A stretch of DNA of 64,000 bases from Stenopsyche tienmushanensis. Lineage: Eukaryota; Arthropoda; Insecta; Trichoptera; Stenopsychidae. The stretch's first letter is position 1; each line of letters opens with the position of its first letter. The DNA lies in contig WACJ01000048.1 in NCBI GenBank assembly GCA_008973525.1, positions 434,001-498,000 on the forward strand, in the 5' to 3' direction. The notes under the pieces are model-generated. The model did not search any database. It saw only the letters and a list, made by a program, of their open reading frames with translations, and was not told where the DNA came from. Below, in pieces: positions 11,966 through 22,871 of the stretch. The translations under genes were made by a program, and so were the position numbers.

Positions 11966-13752
11966 ACTTATATTGAGCGGGCTTAAAGGACACTGTGTAT
12001 CTTAAAGGACACTCGTGTGTTTATTTTGCTGTTTTCATATGTAATAACAGTATTTTTGTTTGTCGTTTTATCTCATGCAATAAATTACTCGACGCCATGC
12101 GACCTCATTCGAAAGTTGTATTTATTCAAAGTTTTAAAAGGCAACGTATGATGATACAAATTTATTACTGCACAAGCGAAATTAATTTTTCGACTATAAC
12201 TCCTGGACATCATCATCATTTTTGGGCACAGATGAAAATTCATATTGTACCCGGCATGCATTGTAATGCCACACCTGCTTAGTAATTATTTAAAAAAAAA
12301 ACCGCAGTATGTGATTTATTGCTTCAGGCAATGTGTAGCGCCGGTTGAACGGCTATGGCGCGCTTGAAAAATATATGTAAATATAGTGCATCCGTTAAAC
12401 GTTTCGCAAAACAAATTGCGTACACAAACAATGTTTGTAGTGATTCTATAATATTAACAAAGGTACGCATAACAAATCCCCAAAATTTCATCGCAATCGA
12501 ATGAATAGTACAGGAGCGTATACAATACATACATACAAATAATAATATATATAACTTAGATATGCTTGCCTGATAGATGGGGTACCTTTGATACATCATA
12601 TATATATTTTTCGTCATGAATTTTGTACAAATATATTTAAACAGGCTTGATAAATGCTATTTTATGTAAATATTCGACCTAATTGTTCCTTACAATTGAG
12701 CCCATTGTTGGTGTTTTTTCAGCTGAATTTCATTCATATCGAATTCAGCGTTTGTATTGTATCCATTAAATTTGCATATTTATTACAAAAATAGCCTTAA
12801 CATGCTCATGACAGATTATGGCAAACCCGTTTCTCACAGATGTCGAATTGTTTTGTCCTTAGTTGGGGTCCATTTTCAACCGACCTCCAAACTTGACATT
12901 GCGAACAAAGCAAAGCGAGCCGTGAAGCTTTGTTTCATATTTTATGTAACCGATGTCACGAAAATACAGCAACTAATTAACAGCAAAAGATTAAATGCGT
13001 CGAAATGAATTAGTTTCGTTTTTATTCGCCGACGGCGCCACCGTTCGCCATCGCCCAATGGCGGATTGCATTGTTTATTTGCATGGGGAGTAATTGCAAA
13101 ACTAATCGGCTATGCGGGTATTTGAATTTCTATTACCCATAAATTATATAAGCACGTCGGCAATTAAATGGACGGGTAATTCCACGATACCAATATTATC
13201 CATCGTAAAAGCGCAATAAAAATGCGGTTGCTATTTATTTTTCGTCTCCACGCGAAAGAGATTTATTTTAATCATATTTCGTCGTCGTTAATTCGATTGG
13301 CCGGAAAGGAATCGTGCGAACGCTCTTTCTAGCTATGGCGCCAAATAAAAAACGTGACGAAAACATGGAGGCTGTTGACGTGATCTCGAAGCACTCCAAT
13401 TCCCTCTTTTCCCGGCAAAAGTCTTTCGACAAGAAGTCCTGTGAGTTGTGAAATTTTCCGAATATCTTTACAATTGAGAATTTCATCGCCGGAATCCCGC
13501 TGTGTGCCTCTTTCATAAAAGAAAGCAATAAAAAACCCACCAACGAATTTTGACCCGTGGCAAAATGAAATCAAATTATATAAGAAAACGTGCTCATCGT
13601 GTGACTTTTTATGGACTTTATTATCGAGTATTTTATGATTTATTTTTTACGATATCAATACGTTAAAATTATTTAAATCGAATGTCTTATTACCCCAGGT
13701 CCTTTTTCATAATTTTACACGTATCGATATCTACCTCGTGTAACGAGCTTTC
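11966..13752. other. single-copy DNA, candidate conserved non-coding block
   Basis: No transposon matches except a 45-bp stretch at 12389-12437 (GTGCATCCGTTAAACG..., AAACAAATT..., ACACAAACAATG) that recurs inverted at 22018-22066. From about 12900 to 13560 the composition becomes mixed and motif-rich: AATTAG, TTTGCAT, CGCCACCG/TGGCGG, TAATTCC. This is typical of insect regulatory DNA. The open frames here lack ATG starts and splice signals. Confidence 0.35.
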
Positions 13753-13886
13753 TTAGGCCCGATTCACACTATGGTGCCGTTAACGGTTCGATCTCACTCC
13801 AGTCTCGGTCCGATCGCGGTCCGGTCAAATATTCTTCCGGAGCGAGATCGAACCATCAACGGCATCATAGTGTGAATCGGGCCTTA
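13753..13886. mobile_element. Harbinger-like hairpin MITE
   Basis: A 128-bp near-palindrome at 13756-13883 begins GGCCCGATTCACACTATGG and ends with its complement (CATAGTGTGAATCGGGCC). The arms remain paired for about 50 bp, through GGTTCGATCTC / GAGATCGAACC. It is flanked by TTA on both sides (13753-13755 and 13884-13886), the 3-bp TWA duplication of PIF/Harbinger transposons. Terminal GG-CCC is also typical. No coding capacity. The central GGTTCGA is part of the hairpin, not a tRNA B box. Confidence 0.7.
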
Positions 13887-13955
13887 AACTCCTTTGCCAG
13901 GCATGCAGCCCGCGCCCCGCGAGTATGACAGCTCTGGTATATATCTTAGACATGC

Positions 13956-14063
13956 TACGCGCATGCGCCGCACCGCTTCTGGTGTGTGTCTATACATAGC
14001 ATAAATCAACAACTAGACCAGTAGCAAACCTATTTTATTATATATTACACAACATACAGCTTT
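13956..14063 (-). repeat. dispersed repeat, second copy
   Basis: This is the inverted relative of 4620-4705, sharing TACGCGCATGCGCC and CCTATTTTATTATATATTACACAAC-type sequence. Confidence 0.5.
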
Positions 14064-14488
14064 ATTTTGGCTGACAATTTCCGTTAAAAAGTGGAAGAAA
14101 AAGCAGCTTCGCATAGGTTTGACTAGTTTGTTTCCAAAATGAACATACTGATTTGGTGTGCTTTAAAGATCGTGACGCAAAGTTTCATCACTTCCTGAAA
14201 AATATCTGAAAACAATTTCTGAAAAAAATCAGGCAAGTCTTCAATGCCAATGTCAAATGGATTACGAATCCTAATATATTTCACTACGTCTTCCTAAATG
14301 GAATTTAGTGGTCAAAGTAAAAAAAAATAGTTCTTGCAAGTTCTCAATTATTACATTTTAAACCTCTTCTAGCTTGATGATTATATTTTCTAAAATAAAG
14401 GTTTTTAACCTTTTCCTTACTACGCTAAAAATACTCACCGATGATATGTATTTGGTACGCCACTACTATTTTTATTGACTATAGATGA

Positions 14489-15081
14489 CAAGGCCGTAAC
14501 AAGGACGTTGCAAAGCAGGCGTCCGCCACGGGCGTAACTGTGCTTGGGGCGCAATACGTAGAATACCGACCCGGTTGAGAGTTGCGCATAATTTTTATTT
14601 TACTCAACCATTCATTGAACTAACACTGATTGACTCTGTTCATTTCTATAATATATACAAAGTTGTCAAACCCCCCTTTTCTTCATCATATTCAGGTATG
14701 GCATCCGATCGCGAGCCGCTCATTCGTCATATCATTGGTCCGAAAAGCGGACCGATTAAGCATACAAACCTTATGGCCACTCCGTCCTCTTTTTGGGCTT
14801 TTTGCGGCATTTTCTATGATCTGTACGATTACGAAAGCAACATAGATTATAGACACTTTCAATCATAGTATTTTTTTATAACAATAACCGCCATATATAC
14901 GTTAGGTCGGGTACTTTTGGGAATATCTTTGTATATTATTTTAAGCCATACATTATAATAGTATTTAATATATTGCATTTATAATAGTATTAGTTAACTT
15001 TAAAAAATAATCCAGGGGGCGGGGAGGGGGGCTTTAAGTTAGATACTTACCCGGGCGTTTCATACCCTAGTTATGGCTCTG
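14489..15081 (+). mobile_element. hAT 'family H' nonautonomous element, complete copy
   Basis: The left end is CAAGGCCGTAACAAGG and the right end, reverse-complemented, is CAGAGCCATAACTAGGG. Flanking octamers ATAGATGA (14481-14488) and ATAGTTGA (15082-15089) match at seven of eight positions, fitting a hAT 8-bp target duplication. Length is 593 bp. It shares its whole interior with 8239-8813, including the mariner-type terminus at 14905-14925 and a G-rich tract near 15015. It has no transposase. Plus-strand open frames inside it are fortuitous. Confidence 0.8.
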
Positions 15082-15399
15082 ATAGTTGAGGTTGAAATGT
15101 AACAATCTTTGCCCCCTTTTGAGCAATTTTTTTTTGCCATTCGATACTTCCAATACTTCTGACTTAATTTTTCAAACAAACAAATATTTTTTGGTAAAAT
15201 ATTGGTCAAAATAGATCTTCTTGCAATATTTTCTGTAAAAAAAATCTCAAGAATATCTTGTTCAAGTGTAAATAAATGTTTTTTTTATATTTTCGTTGAC
15301 CCCCGGGACCCCAACAACTGTTCTAGAAGCATATTTAATGTCAAAATTTTCAAGTTTTCTTAGAATGCTCTTATTTACTCTGTTACTCTAATCATAATA

Positions 15400-15835
15400 T
15401 GATTGTAGTCTTGCTTGGAGATGTTCAGTTTAATAAGAAAATTTGGAATGGAACAGTTTTATTTGTGGATTATCTTCTTTAGAATAAGAGCACACCAAAT
15501 TCTTAATTGGTTGACAAATCTAACATTTTTCTTCCATTTCGACAAGTACAACATAGCGTACGTAGGCTAGAGTGTCATTAATGGTTTCATTCAGTTGTAT
15601 ACTAAATTGTCCACTAGCTTTAATGACTTAAATTCATTATCTCTTAAAAACAATCATCAAAACATGGATATATTTACAAATAGTATAATTTGACAATAGT
15701 ATTTGTTCATATTCATCAACGCAGATCATATCAAGCATGTCTACATCCAATTGTACTAAATCTTCTTCAATGTATGTGGTTTTTAGCTGTTTAGCAAGAT
15801 CCCAAGCAAGTTGGTGGTCTATCAAGATATTGCGG
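15400..15835 (-). pseudogene. hAT transposase remnant (ZBED5/Charlie-like)
   Basis: On the minus strand, a frame from about 15825 to 15637 ends with EYEQILLSNYTICKYIHVL. After a shift, KASGQFSIQLNETINDTLAYV and RYVVLVEMEEKC follow (about 15630-15525). The order matches the hAT transposase family related to ZBED5, where an 'LSNxTVxRRI' helix precedes 'FFSIQLDESTD...YVRY' with the first catalytic aspartate. Here the key DES is NET, so the catalytic residue is lost. It lies 450 bp from a complete family H copy, but nothing ties the two to one family. Confidence 0.65.
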
Positions 15836-15840
15836 AGATC

Positions 15841-17360
15841 TGATTTAAACTATACTACAATATATCAATCTCATTTTACGATGTCATATATTTTAGCAAT
15901 GTAAAATCATACCAATATTGAATGCAATCAACAAAATAATTGAATCATAAAATATTGATGCATTAAATCAATGGCTGTAAAGACAATGTCGGTTTGATGA
16001 CTAGAAGCATTAAATGCTTTTATAGAAGCCATGATTCCTTGTCGTTTTCGCATCCAAATGGACTACAATCATTTTTAAGTAATCGTAAATAAAGAAATAA
16101 AAATGGCTAGTGATTACCTGTAATTAATTTAGAGACTATTAAAAGTGACCTTTAATTGTGGTATTTATAGTTTCAAGCTGATAGTATGTAAATGTGTATG
16201 ATTTTTCTTCAGTTTAAATATATATCCACCTTTCTAAGCCCATATCCATTTATTTGTATATCTTCGTGAAGCAAAACCTTTTCTATGTTTCTATTTTTGC
16301 CAATGCCAATATACACTGTGAGGTTAACAATATTAACTTTGATGTAATAAATGATATAAAATTTAACACTTTTTGCCATAAAATCATTACTATTAATAGT
16401 ATATTATCAATAATATATACATTTTAATGGTTGCGTATCTGAGGGGAACGCTAAAAAATATTCACGAGATCTCATTTACTTTTATATATGAGACGATTTA
16501 TTCGATAAAAGTAAACAATATTAACTCATATAACTTCATAAATTAGATTTCATGGAATATTCTTAAAGATCTCATATATAACAATAGTTTGATGCCTATA
16601 TTTTTTTATATTTCACAAAACAATCAGTTAAATCCTCACGTAAAAAATCAGATAATACCCACAAATAAAATTGTTTGCGATAAAAAATAGAGATGAAAGA
16701 TTCCCTCTTTTGATATCTTTATAAAGGTATCAAAAAAATACATTACATATTAAAGCCCTATGTTCAGAGGCAATCAATAAATAAAGTGAAAAAGGATGCT
16801 AATCCAAGTTAAGGGACGTTTCCACGAAGATTTTTTTTCTTTGTGTATCGGAAAGAACCATTGTTTAAGAACACTATCAGTAAATTTCAAGTCGATAAAA
16901 ATTAAATTCGCAAATATACTACTATTTCCAAGCTCATGGAAGTGCTCCCACACGCCCTAAATAAGAATTCTTTATGAAATTTGGCAGACATATGCACAAT
17001 ATGCGTCTTCATCGTTTGACTTATAATTATCTAAAAATATTAAAAAGTTTTTATTTAATGATCAAAAAACTCCAAAAAATATTGGTTAAAACACAAACTT
17101 TTCTTCGATCGCTCACTATTTTTTTATTTTCTTATATTTCTTCTTAATCATAGGTGAAACTATACACATAATTGTACAAAGTATAAATATGTTTAATTAT
17201 TTTGCTCTATAGCACTTTTCTAGAACTTAGGACTTCCGTGGTAAAGAATGTCATGGCTTGAGCACTTTCACTAACGATTCCAGAAATCATTGTTTAAATA
17301 AGATCAGAGCTTTCCCTCAACGCCTTGTGACAGCACTTAGACTTCAGATCTCTTCGGGAA
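15841..17360. other. AT-rich DNA without recognised features
   Basis: No repeats or coding frames stand out until the primer-binding-site-like motifs at 17363. Confidence 0.4.
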
Positions 17361-17362
17361 AC

Positions 17363-17439
17363 TGGTCTCAGAAGCGGGAGTTGTTGCTGAACGACATCAG
17401 CTAATTCATAATACTTAAAATTGGTGTCAGAAGTGGGAT
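17363..17439 (+). other. LTR-retrotransposon primer-binding sites (tRNA-Leu type)
   Basis: TGGTGTCAGAAGTGGGAT at 17422-17439 is an exact 18-base complement to the 3' end of animal tRNA-Leu (CAA), including its CCA. It is the primer-binding site used by many Gypsy-type elements. A diverged version, TGGTCTCAGAAGCGGGAG, precedes it at 17363-17380. A third, TGGTGTCAGAACTAGGAT, lies at 18467-18484. No LTR boundary, gag or pol could be traced, so these mark eroded elements. Confidence 0.5.
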
Positions 17440-17564
17440 TTGGTCATGTTTGATAATTTTGTTAGAATATGCTATTTTTTTTATTGAGAACGTAATTATT
17501 TGTTATAATTTAACCTTAACTGAGTCTTGGCATGAAAATTGTTGTTCCGAAATTGAATATGGAA

Positions 17565-18347
17565 TACACTTAAACCTTTTTTTTGTGCAATAGATGCGTT
17601 CCGCGGAAAATCGCACAAAAATAAATCGCATAAAAAAAGCTATGACTTACATAGAAAAAGTGAAGATGCGTTCCTTGGATTTTAAAAACCGCATAACTTT
17701 GAAATAGTTATATAAAAATATCCAAAATCGCATAAAAAAAGTTTAAAAAAATAGAAAAACAATGAGGCAATTAAAACATAACATTTTTGGTAACATTTGG
17801 TCTTGCATCATTGGTAAAATTTTAAGGATGTCTGACATCTGGCGATTCAAATGTCAGTCATCAACTAGAGAAATACTAATTATTTTAATAACAAACTCTC
17901 ATAGCTGTATAATAATTCTCTAACTCAAAAAAAAATCACAAAATGGCAACTATTTAAAAAAAATTTAAATAGTCATTTTTCAAGTCATTTTTGGCCTTGT
18001 TTTGTCACAGTTTTAATTTTTTTAAATAGTTAAAAAAATAAATTTTGACATAAATAAGTTGGAGTTTTGGAAATTTATTTGGAGAATGTATTTTTAAAAG
18101 TCGAAACATTGGAAAAATGAAAGAAAAAACGAAATTATTTTTTTAAGGGCTTCGTCGTATATTCAGCGATGGCAGATGCAATATTATTTACAGTCCCAAT
18201 TTTTTTTTTCCAAACTTCGGTTAGTGTTGATGATCTATTTCCTATTTTATCCAAAATATATCAATACGTACTCTTTCTGAAATAAAAAAAAATGCTTTAA
18301 AAAAACCCGCATAACTTCGAAATCGCACAAAAAGAGGTTTTAGTGTA
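17565..18347 (+). mobile_element. 'family T' Tigger-like nonautonomous element, copy 1
   Basis: The ends CACTTAAACCTTTTTTTTGTGC (left) and, reverse-complemented, CACTAAAACCTCTTTTTGTGC (right) are inverted repeats flanked by TA on both sides. TA is the target duplication of the Tc1/mariner/pogo group. Just inside both ends are repeats of the words CGCATAA(AAAAAG) and ATCGCACAAAA, plus GATGCGTTCC and CCGCATAACTT. This subterminal pattern recalls the Tigger branch of pogo. The 783-bp element has no intact frame. Copies lie at 19556, 29488 (inverted), 34825 (inverted) and 51306. Confidence 0.6.
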
Positions 18348-18637
18348 TAATGTAACCAAATATCTTATTTTGTTTTTTGATCCTTGACCGAACCACCTAC
18401 ATACAATTTTTGGCTCAGAATGCGATTTCAAATAATTTTCAATTTGGCTAAGCAGAATTATTACGATGGTGTCAGAACTAGGATATTGGGCTTTTGGATC
18501 CCGTCAAAAAACCACAATAATTCAAAGGCTCAAGCAATATTATAATATTTACCGCTTTCAACGACTAGCGTAAATTGCAAAAAAACAGGGTCTTAATTAA
18601 ACTTCAAGAGATCTTCAGCCATGTTTATTCACTTAGC

Positions 18638-18928
18638 TTATGCAGCACTCGTTTGCGTTTCTCCACACATTGCTGAGATTTTAATGAGTTCGTGAACATC
18701 ATAAGCATCTGAGTGTGCCTGAACTTTGTGAATAGTCAATCTGCGAATGACATTTCCAAGGCGTAACTTCATGAAACATTTAGAAATGCAACATTCCGGA
18801 AACTGCCTAGTCGCATCCCCTGGGAATGCGACGGAAAATGATTCAATCGTGTCTGCTTCAAAATCCCCATGCATCATATGTGGGAAAACATATTGAAGTA
18901 ATATTATATTTAGATTTTATCTCGTGGC
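18638..18928 (-). other. unassigned minus-strand open frame
   Basis: A frame open from about 18928 encodes NLNIILLQYVF before an ATG at 18877, then 79 residues ending at 18638. The segment AFPGDATRQFPECCISKCF has a more balanced codon make-up than the surrounding AT-rich DNA. I recognise no domain. It lies between the third tRNA-Leu primer-site motif (18467) and mariner debris (19380). Its strand is opposite to that of the primer site, so it is not that element's gag. It may be a decayed transposon gene or chance. Confidence 0.25.
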
Positions 18929-19314
18929 GCTTCACAAGCTTAAGTAGATGTCTCGAGTTTATGCAGCGAATTTGAATAATGTTTTCCCTAACAAATAACA
19001 AAATTTATGATCGTTCCGTGCTTGAAAGCAAATCTTTGTGTGTCGTACATTTAAATTTATACTCTGACCCATTTCTTGTAATTTTCTGAAACGTCTGCAT
19101 TATGTCACATCCAATGATCGCATTTACTTTGATATTATAACACAGCCGCCATATTTGATCATAATCAAAGAGACAGCTCTAGCTATCTGGGGATTAAAAA
19201 CATTAAGGTGTTCTAAATGCGCCATATTCGTTATCAGATGTTGGCGATTTTCATGGGAGAATGTTCTACGAAAATCATTTTTCAAGCGTTGCAGGACGAC
19301 TTTTCGAAGCTAGA

Positions 19315-19530
19315 CCCAGAAGTATCCGACCTAATAAATAAATTACCAAAAAAATGATAAAAACATGTATTTCTTAACCCAATCTCTGTAAATTGAAACA
19401 TCGTCATAACGCTGTTATTGTTTCATTGTGAGCAAACGCGGTACCCACCTTGCGCACAGCTTTCTCATGTCCAAATTTTCGGTCAATATGCGATGTATAG
19501 CACTTTTTTTTTTAATCGAAGGTCATCCAA
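19315..19530 (-). pseudogene. mariner fragment
   Basis: The minus strand encodes DMRKLCARWVPRLLTMKQ at about 19475-19415, the same conserved mariner linker seen at 9.05 and 11.07 kb. A right-hand mariner terminus (AGACCCAGAAGTATCCGACCTAA) sits at 19312-19336. It belongs to a neighbouring copy whose body is not recognisable. Confidence 0.65.
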
Positions 19531-19555
19531 TACCATTTTATGGATTTTACCCTAG

Positions 19556-20132
19556 GGATAGGTTCCGTTATTTTTAAAAACCGCATAACTTCAAACCAAT
19601 GTGATGAAATGTAGTAAAAGTCGCATAAAAAAAGCTTTGCGAAGATTAACCAATATTTTTTACAGAGTTATGGAGACATGCTATTCTTAAGCTCGTGCTG
19701 GAATTTGAAAACACGTTCAAAATTTGAGTCATGTGCAATAAATAGATTGACTAGTTTCTTGTATATTTTTTATAGTAAGGTGGGCAAGAGTTTCTTCCAC
19801 TTCAATATCGTCTACTGTTTCTTTGCTCGCATATAACATCAAACCAATAATATTATTTAAGGGAGTATCCTCAAGCAATTCATCGACATAATTTTGAGAA
19901 AAAATATCAAAGCCTTCTCCGCCAAGTTCTCCTGTGTCATTTTGGGTGGAAGAAACACTATTTTTACATTTGAATATTCTAAATGTGGATGACTTTTTTT
20001 TTAATGCGCATTCGCATAAAAAAAACTTTGTGCTCTATATAAAAATGAGGGATAGGTTCCATTATTTTTGAAAACCGCATAACTTAAAAAACGCATAAAA
20101 AATATCCGCATAAAAAAAGATCCAAGTGTACA
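19556..20132 (+). mobile_element. 'family T' Tigger-like element, copy 2, with longer interior
   Basis: The right end GATCCAAGTG-TA and the CGCATAAAAAAAG words identify family T. The block GGGATAGGTTCC-TTATTTTT-AAAACCGCATAACTT occurs as a direct repeat at 19555 and 20049, enclosing a different interior. That interior holds a minus-strand frame of about 98 codons (20033-19729) with acidic segments such as GELGGEGFDIFSQNYVDELLED. An acidic C-terminal tail is common in pogo/Tigger transposases, but no catalytic motif is present, so assignment is by context. Confidence 0.45.
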
Positions 20133-22108
20133 TACACAAATACAAGGAAAAAGATATCAAAAATCATAAATGTATTGACGATAAGCATAGAATTTACACA
20201 GCATCGTGGTCAAACAATTCACATCCTTTATTTATGCAAATATGTAATAGTTTATTTAATTTCTATCATATCTAATCGTGCTTAACATACATTCAAATGT
20301 TTAGCATAACTCGAATGTATTTTAAAACATGTACAATATCCATTTATAACCATCGTTTGTGGCACATATCGTAATCATCCTGATTTATTTCGACTCGATT
20401 TCAATTGGAAATAATTTTGCTCCGTGCTTAAATAAAAATGTGTCCTTATCTATGCATATTATAGATTCAAGCCATAGACTATAAAATGTCATAAATTCTC
20501 TAATGAAAGTGGAAATATCCTTTTTTCAGCAGAACGAAGCCTTCCTACAAAAAATCCATCCGGTAATGATCAATAAATTTAAAACTAGCGGCTCTGATAT
20601 TTTCAGACGCAAAAAACCCGCCTCATATTTTAAATCACATCAATTCGAAGGCCTCCCGCCGCCTGTATTACGAGATCAAAAGTGTTTTCTTTGGGAAAAG
20701 TATAAAATTACATTTTATCTCGATCGTAAATTGCGCCCTTCGATATCTAAAAATAAAAGACGGCACCCCTCAACGAAGCCAATCTGCGATTACTTATTAA
20801 GCTTACATAATCAAGTCTTGTATTTAACAATTTGGTATTAAATATGATTTAAGCTGATAATATAGCAATATAATACGATACCAATGCTTATGTTGCAATA
20901 AACAATCATAATTAAGTATTCGTATGAGCATACAATAATTCTTTATTATGTTCATGGACATAGCAAAAGCCTTCAATAATGTATGACATCAAAGTCTTAT
21001 ACACGTCCAATCCGAATTATATTTTATGGAATATATAAACAGATAATTCAGATGGTGTTTCTCACTGGTTTCGTTTATTTTTACACGATATTAGCATATC
21101 CACCGCGCAAATCTATGATTGAATGCATTTAAATAATTTAAAAAAATGTGCCAACATCTAAAATTGCATCATTATTATCGCATTTAGTGCTGATTTCAAA
21201 GACAATAAAAATGTTACATGACAAATAAAATAAATATTTTTAATCCCATGTGGTGGTTTTTTCTATCAAATACAGATGCGCGCGCATCCCAATTATAAAT
21301 TATACATCACGCGTATCAAATCAATTCAGTTTTAATTGAATTTATCACTCCATTAAAGGTGTTATATATATTGACCTACATCCAATCCAAAAGAGGGCTT
21401 TACATAATAAACTTGCATAAATTGTAATAAACCTTTATTCCCCATATAAACGATCAATGAAATAATATTGCCTTGTATTTTTTTAAATAGAAAATATTAT
21501 ATAATTCATCAATAGAAAATAGTTCGAGGGCGCAATTGAATGCTGCAGACGTTCTTTCTGTTGTTTAAGTATTTAGTTGTGCTCTAATTTCTTTGCTGTC
21601 ACACCATGCAGTCGAACATTGCGGAGTTTTCTATTTCTCAGAACTGAGTGATTTATTGAAACTCGATTAAAAACGACGTTATATAGAACATGGACGTTGT
21701 TAAAGACGACTATGCTCGAAACGATTTGCTTAAAAATTGGCCATGGGTTATTCAATGGGGCTTATTTTAAGACCATTACCTGACCATTTTAAAATATTCA
21801 CGCGTTTTTCTTTTAAATATTTAAGCATACTTTCTGTTTTAAGGCAAGAAAGCTCTTGGTGCATTAAATATAGGTGTCATTTTGAAATCATTTATTTATT
21901 TGTAGTAAAAGCGCAATTCCTAGGGATTTTTTACTCACCTTACCAGGGGCGATCAAATTCGATATCTTTAATTTTTAAATTTTTTTTTTTCAGGTTTTTA
22001 AAAAGCTCAAGCATTGTTTGTGTGCGGAATTTGTTTTGCGAGACGTTTAACGGATGCACCATGTTAGCGCATATTGGTCTTTTCTACGTAAGGAGGGGAA
22101 ATGGTTTA
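20133..22108. other. AT-rich DNA without supported genes
   Basis: Long frames at 20503-20841 and 21737-22144 (plus) have no recognisable domain, use AT-biased codons, and are near chance length. 22018-22066 carries the inverted partner of the short repeat at 12389-12437. Confidence 0.4.
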
Positions 22109-22109
22109 A

Positions 22110-22416
22110 CCACACTGCTGGGCCCGTACCCGACAGTAGTGTGAGGTTACAGAGACGCTGCTCACTATAACCTCATCTTATTCACAGTTGCCACCCGGCT
22201 ACTAGCTAAATATTGCACGAGGGTGGCAGCCATGATTTTCTTCCAGGTCCTCCTGCACGTGCTTTTTTCTCCTAGATGTCCCTTGTGTTTCTGTTAGGAG
22301 GATGCTGCTATTGTTCGTCGTCTTGTACGTTCAGCATCCTCCTTCTGCTGCATAGCGCACGTCGTGTATTTGCACCACGCATTCCATGCTCTAGCATCCG
22401 TTAACATTGAAGATAA
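22110..22416 (-). mobile_element. R1-clade LINE 3' region, part left of the LTR
   Basis: This stretch matches the 3' end of the LINE copy at 59090-59280: GTCCTCCTGCA, TAGGAGGATGCTG, TTGTTCGTCGTCTTGTACG and CTTCTGCTGCATAG. The match stops at TTAACATTGAAG, where a 455-bp sequence is inserted, and resumes at 22872. It is the 3' untranslated part of a minus-oriented non-LTR element. Confidence 0.7.
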
Positions 22417-22871
22417 TGTAGTGTGGGCGATTTATCATCTCCGCATAGTAGCGGCATCTTCCATTTCTCTTCAGGTGCAATGTGCTATTTTAACAGCGCT
22501 ATCTCTTGTGGCCCTGCGGAGACATTGCACCTGCTTACCGACCGATCGCTTCTTGCGATTGCATCGTTACCGGCTGGGTAGTGACGCGCAGGAAGCGGGA
22601 GTCGGGAGAGTCGTCGGTTGGCCTTGGCTGCGGGAGGTTGTCCTGCAGCCAGACTTCTCTCTCTCTCTACCTGTAGTGCGAAATAAATAGTTATCTTGTG
22701 AAGAGAATCTTTCCTTTCGACGCCCTTCGTATTCCCATCCATTCTTCCAGCACATCACAGCCCGATAGCAGAACGGACCCGTACGGTAGCGCGGCCATCC
22801 CGACGAACACGTGGAAGCGGGGAGCTGCCCGGGGACTCTGCCCCAAGAGCGCCCCCGCCTCAAACGTTACA
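22417..22871 (+). repeat. probable solo LTR inserted in a LINE
   Basis: The 455-bp insert starts TGTAGTG and ends GTTACA, the TG...CA rule for LTRs with inverted TGTA/TACA tips. It contains an AATAAA at 22683 after a CT-rich tract and is far more GC-rich than its surroundings. The uninterrupted LINE sequence at 59279-59287 (GAAGGTACC) shows the empty site. The right flank is GTAC and the left flank is ATAA, a possible 4-bp duplication with two changes. No internal retrotransposon genes are present, hence a solo LTR. Orientation is set by the AATAAA. Confidence 0.6.

Noticed and set aside
13786..13798. GGTTCGATC as a tRNA B box
   Set aside because: It is part of the paired arm of the hairpin MITE; no A box or cloverleaf is present.
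21737..22144. 135-codon plus frame as a gene
   Set aside because: AT-driven codons rich in F, I, L and S, no domain, and its right part overlaps short-repeat and LINE-flank sequence.
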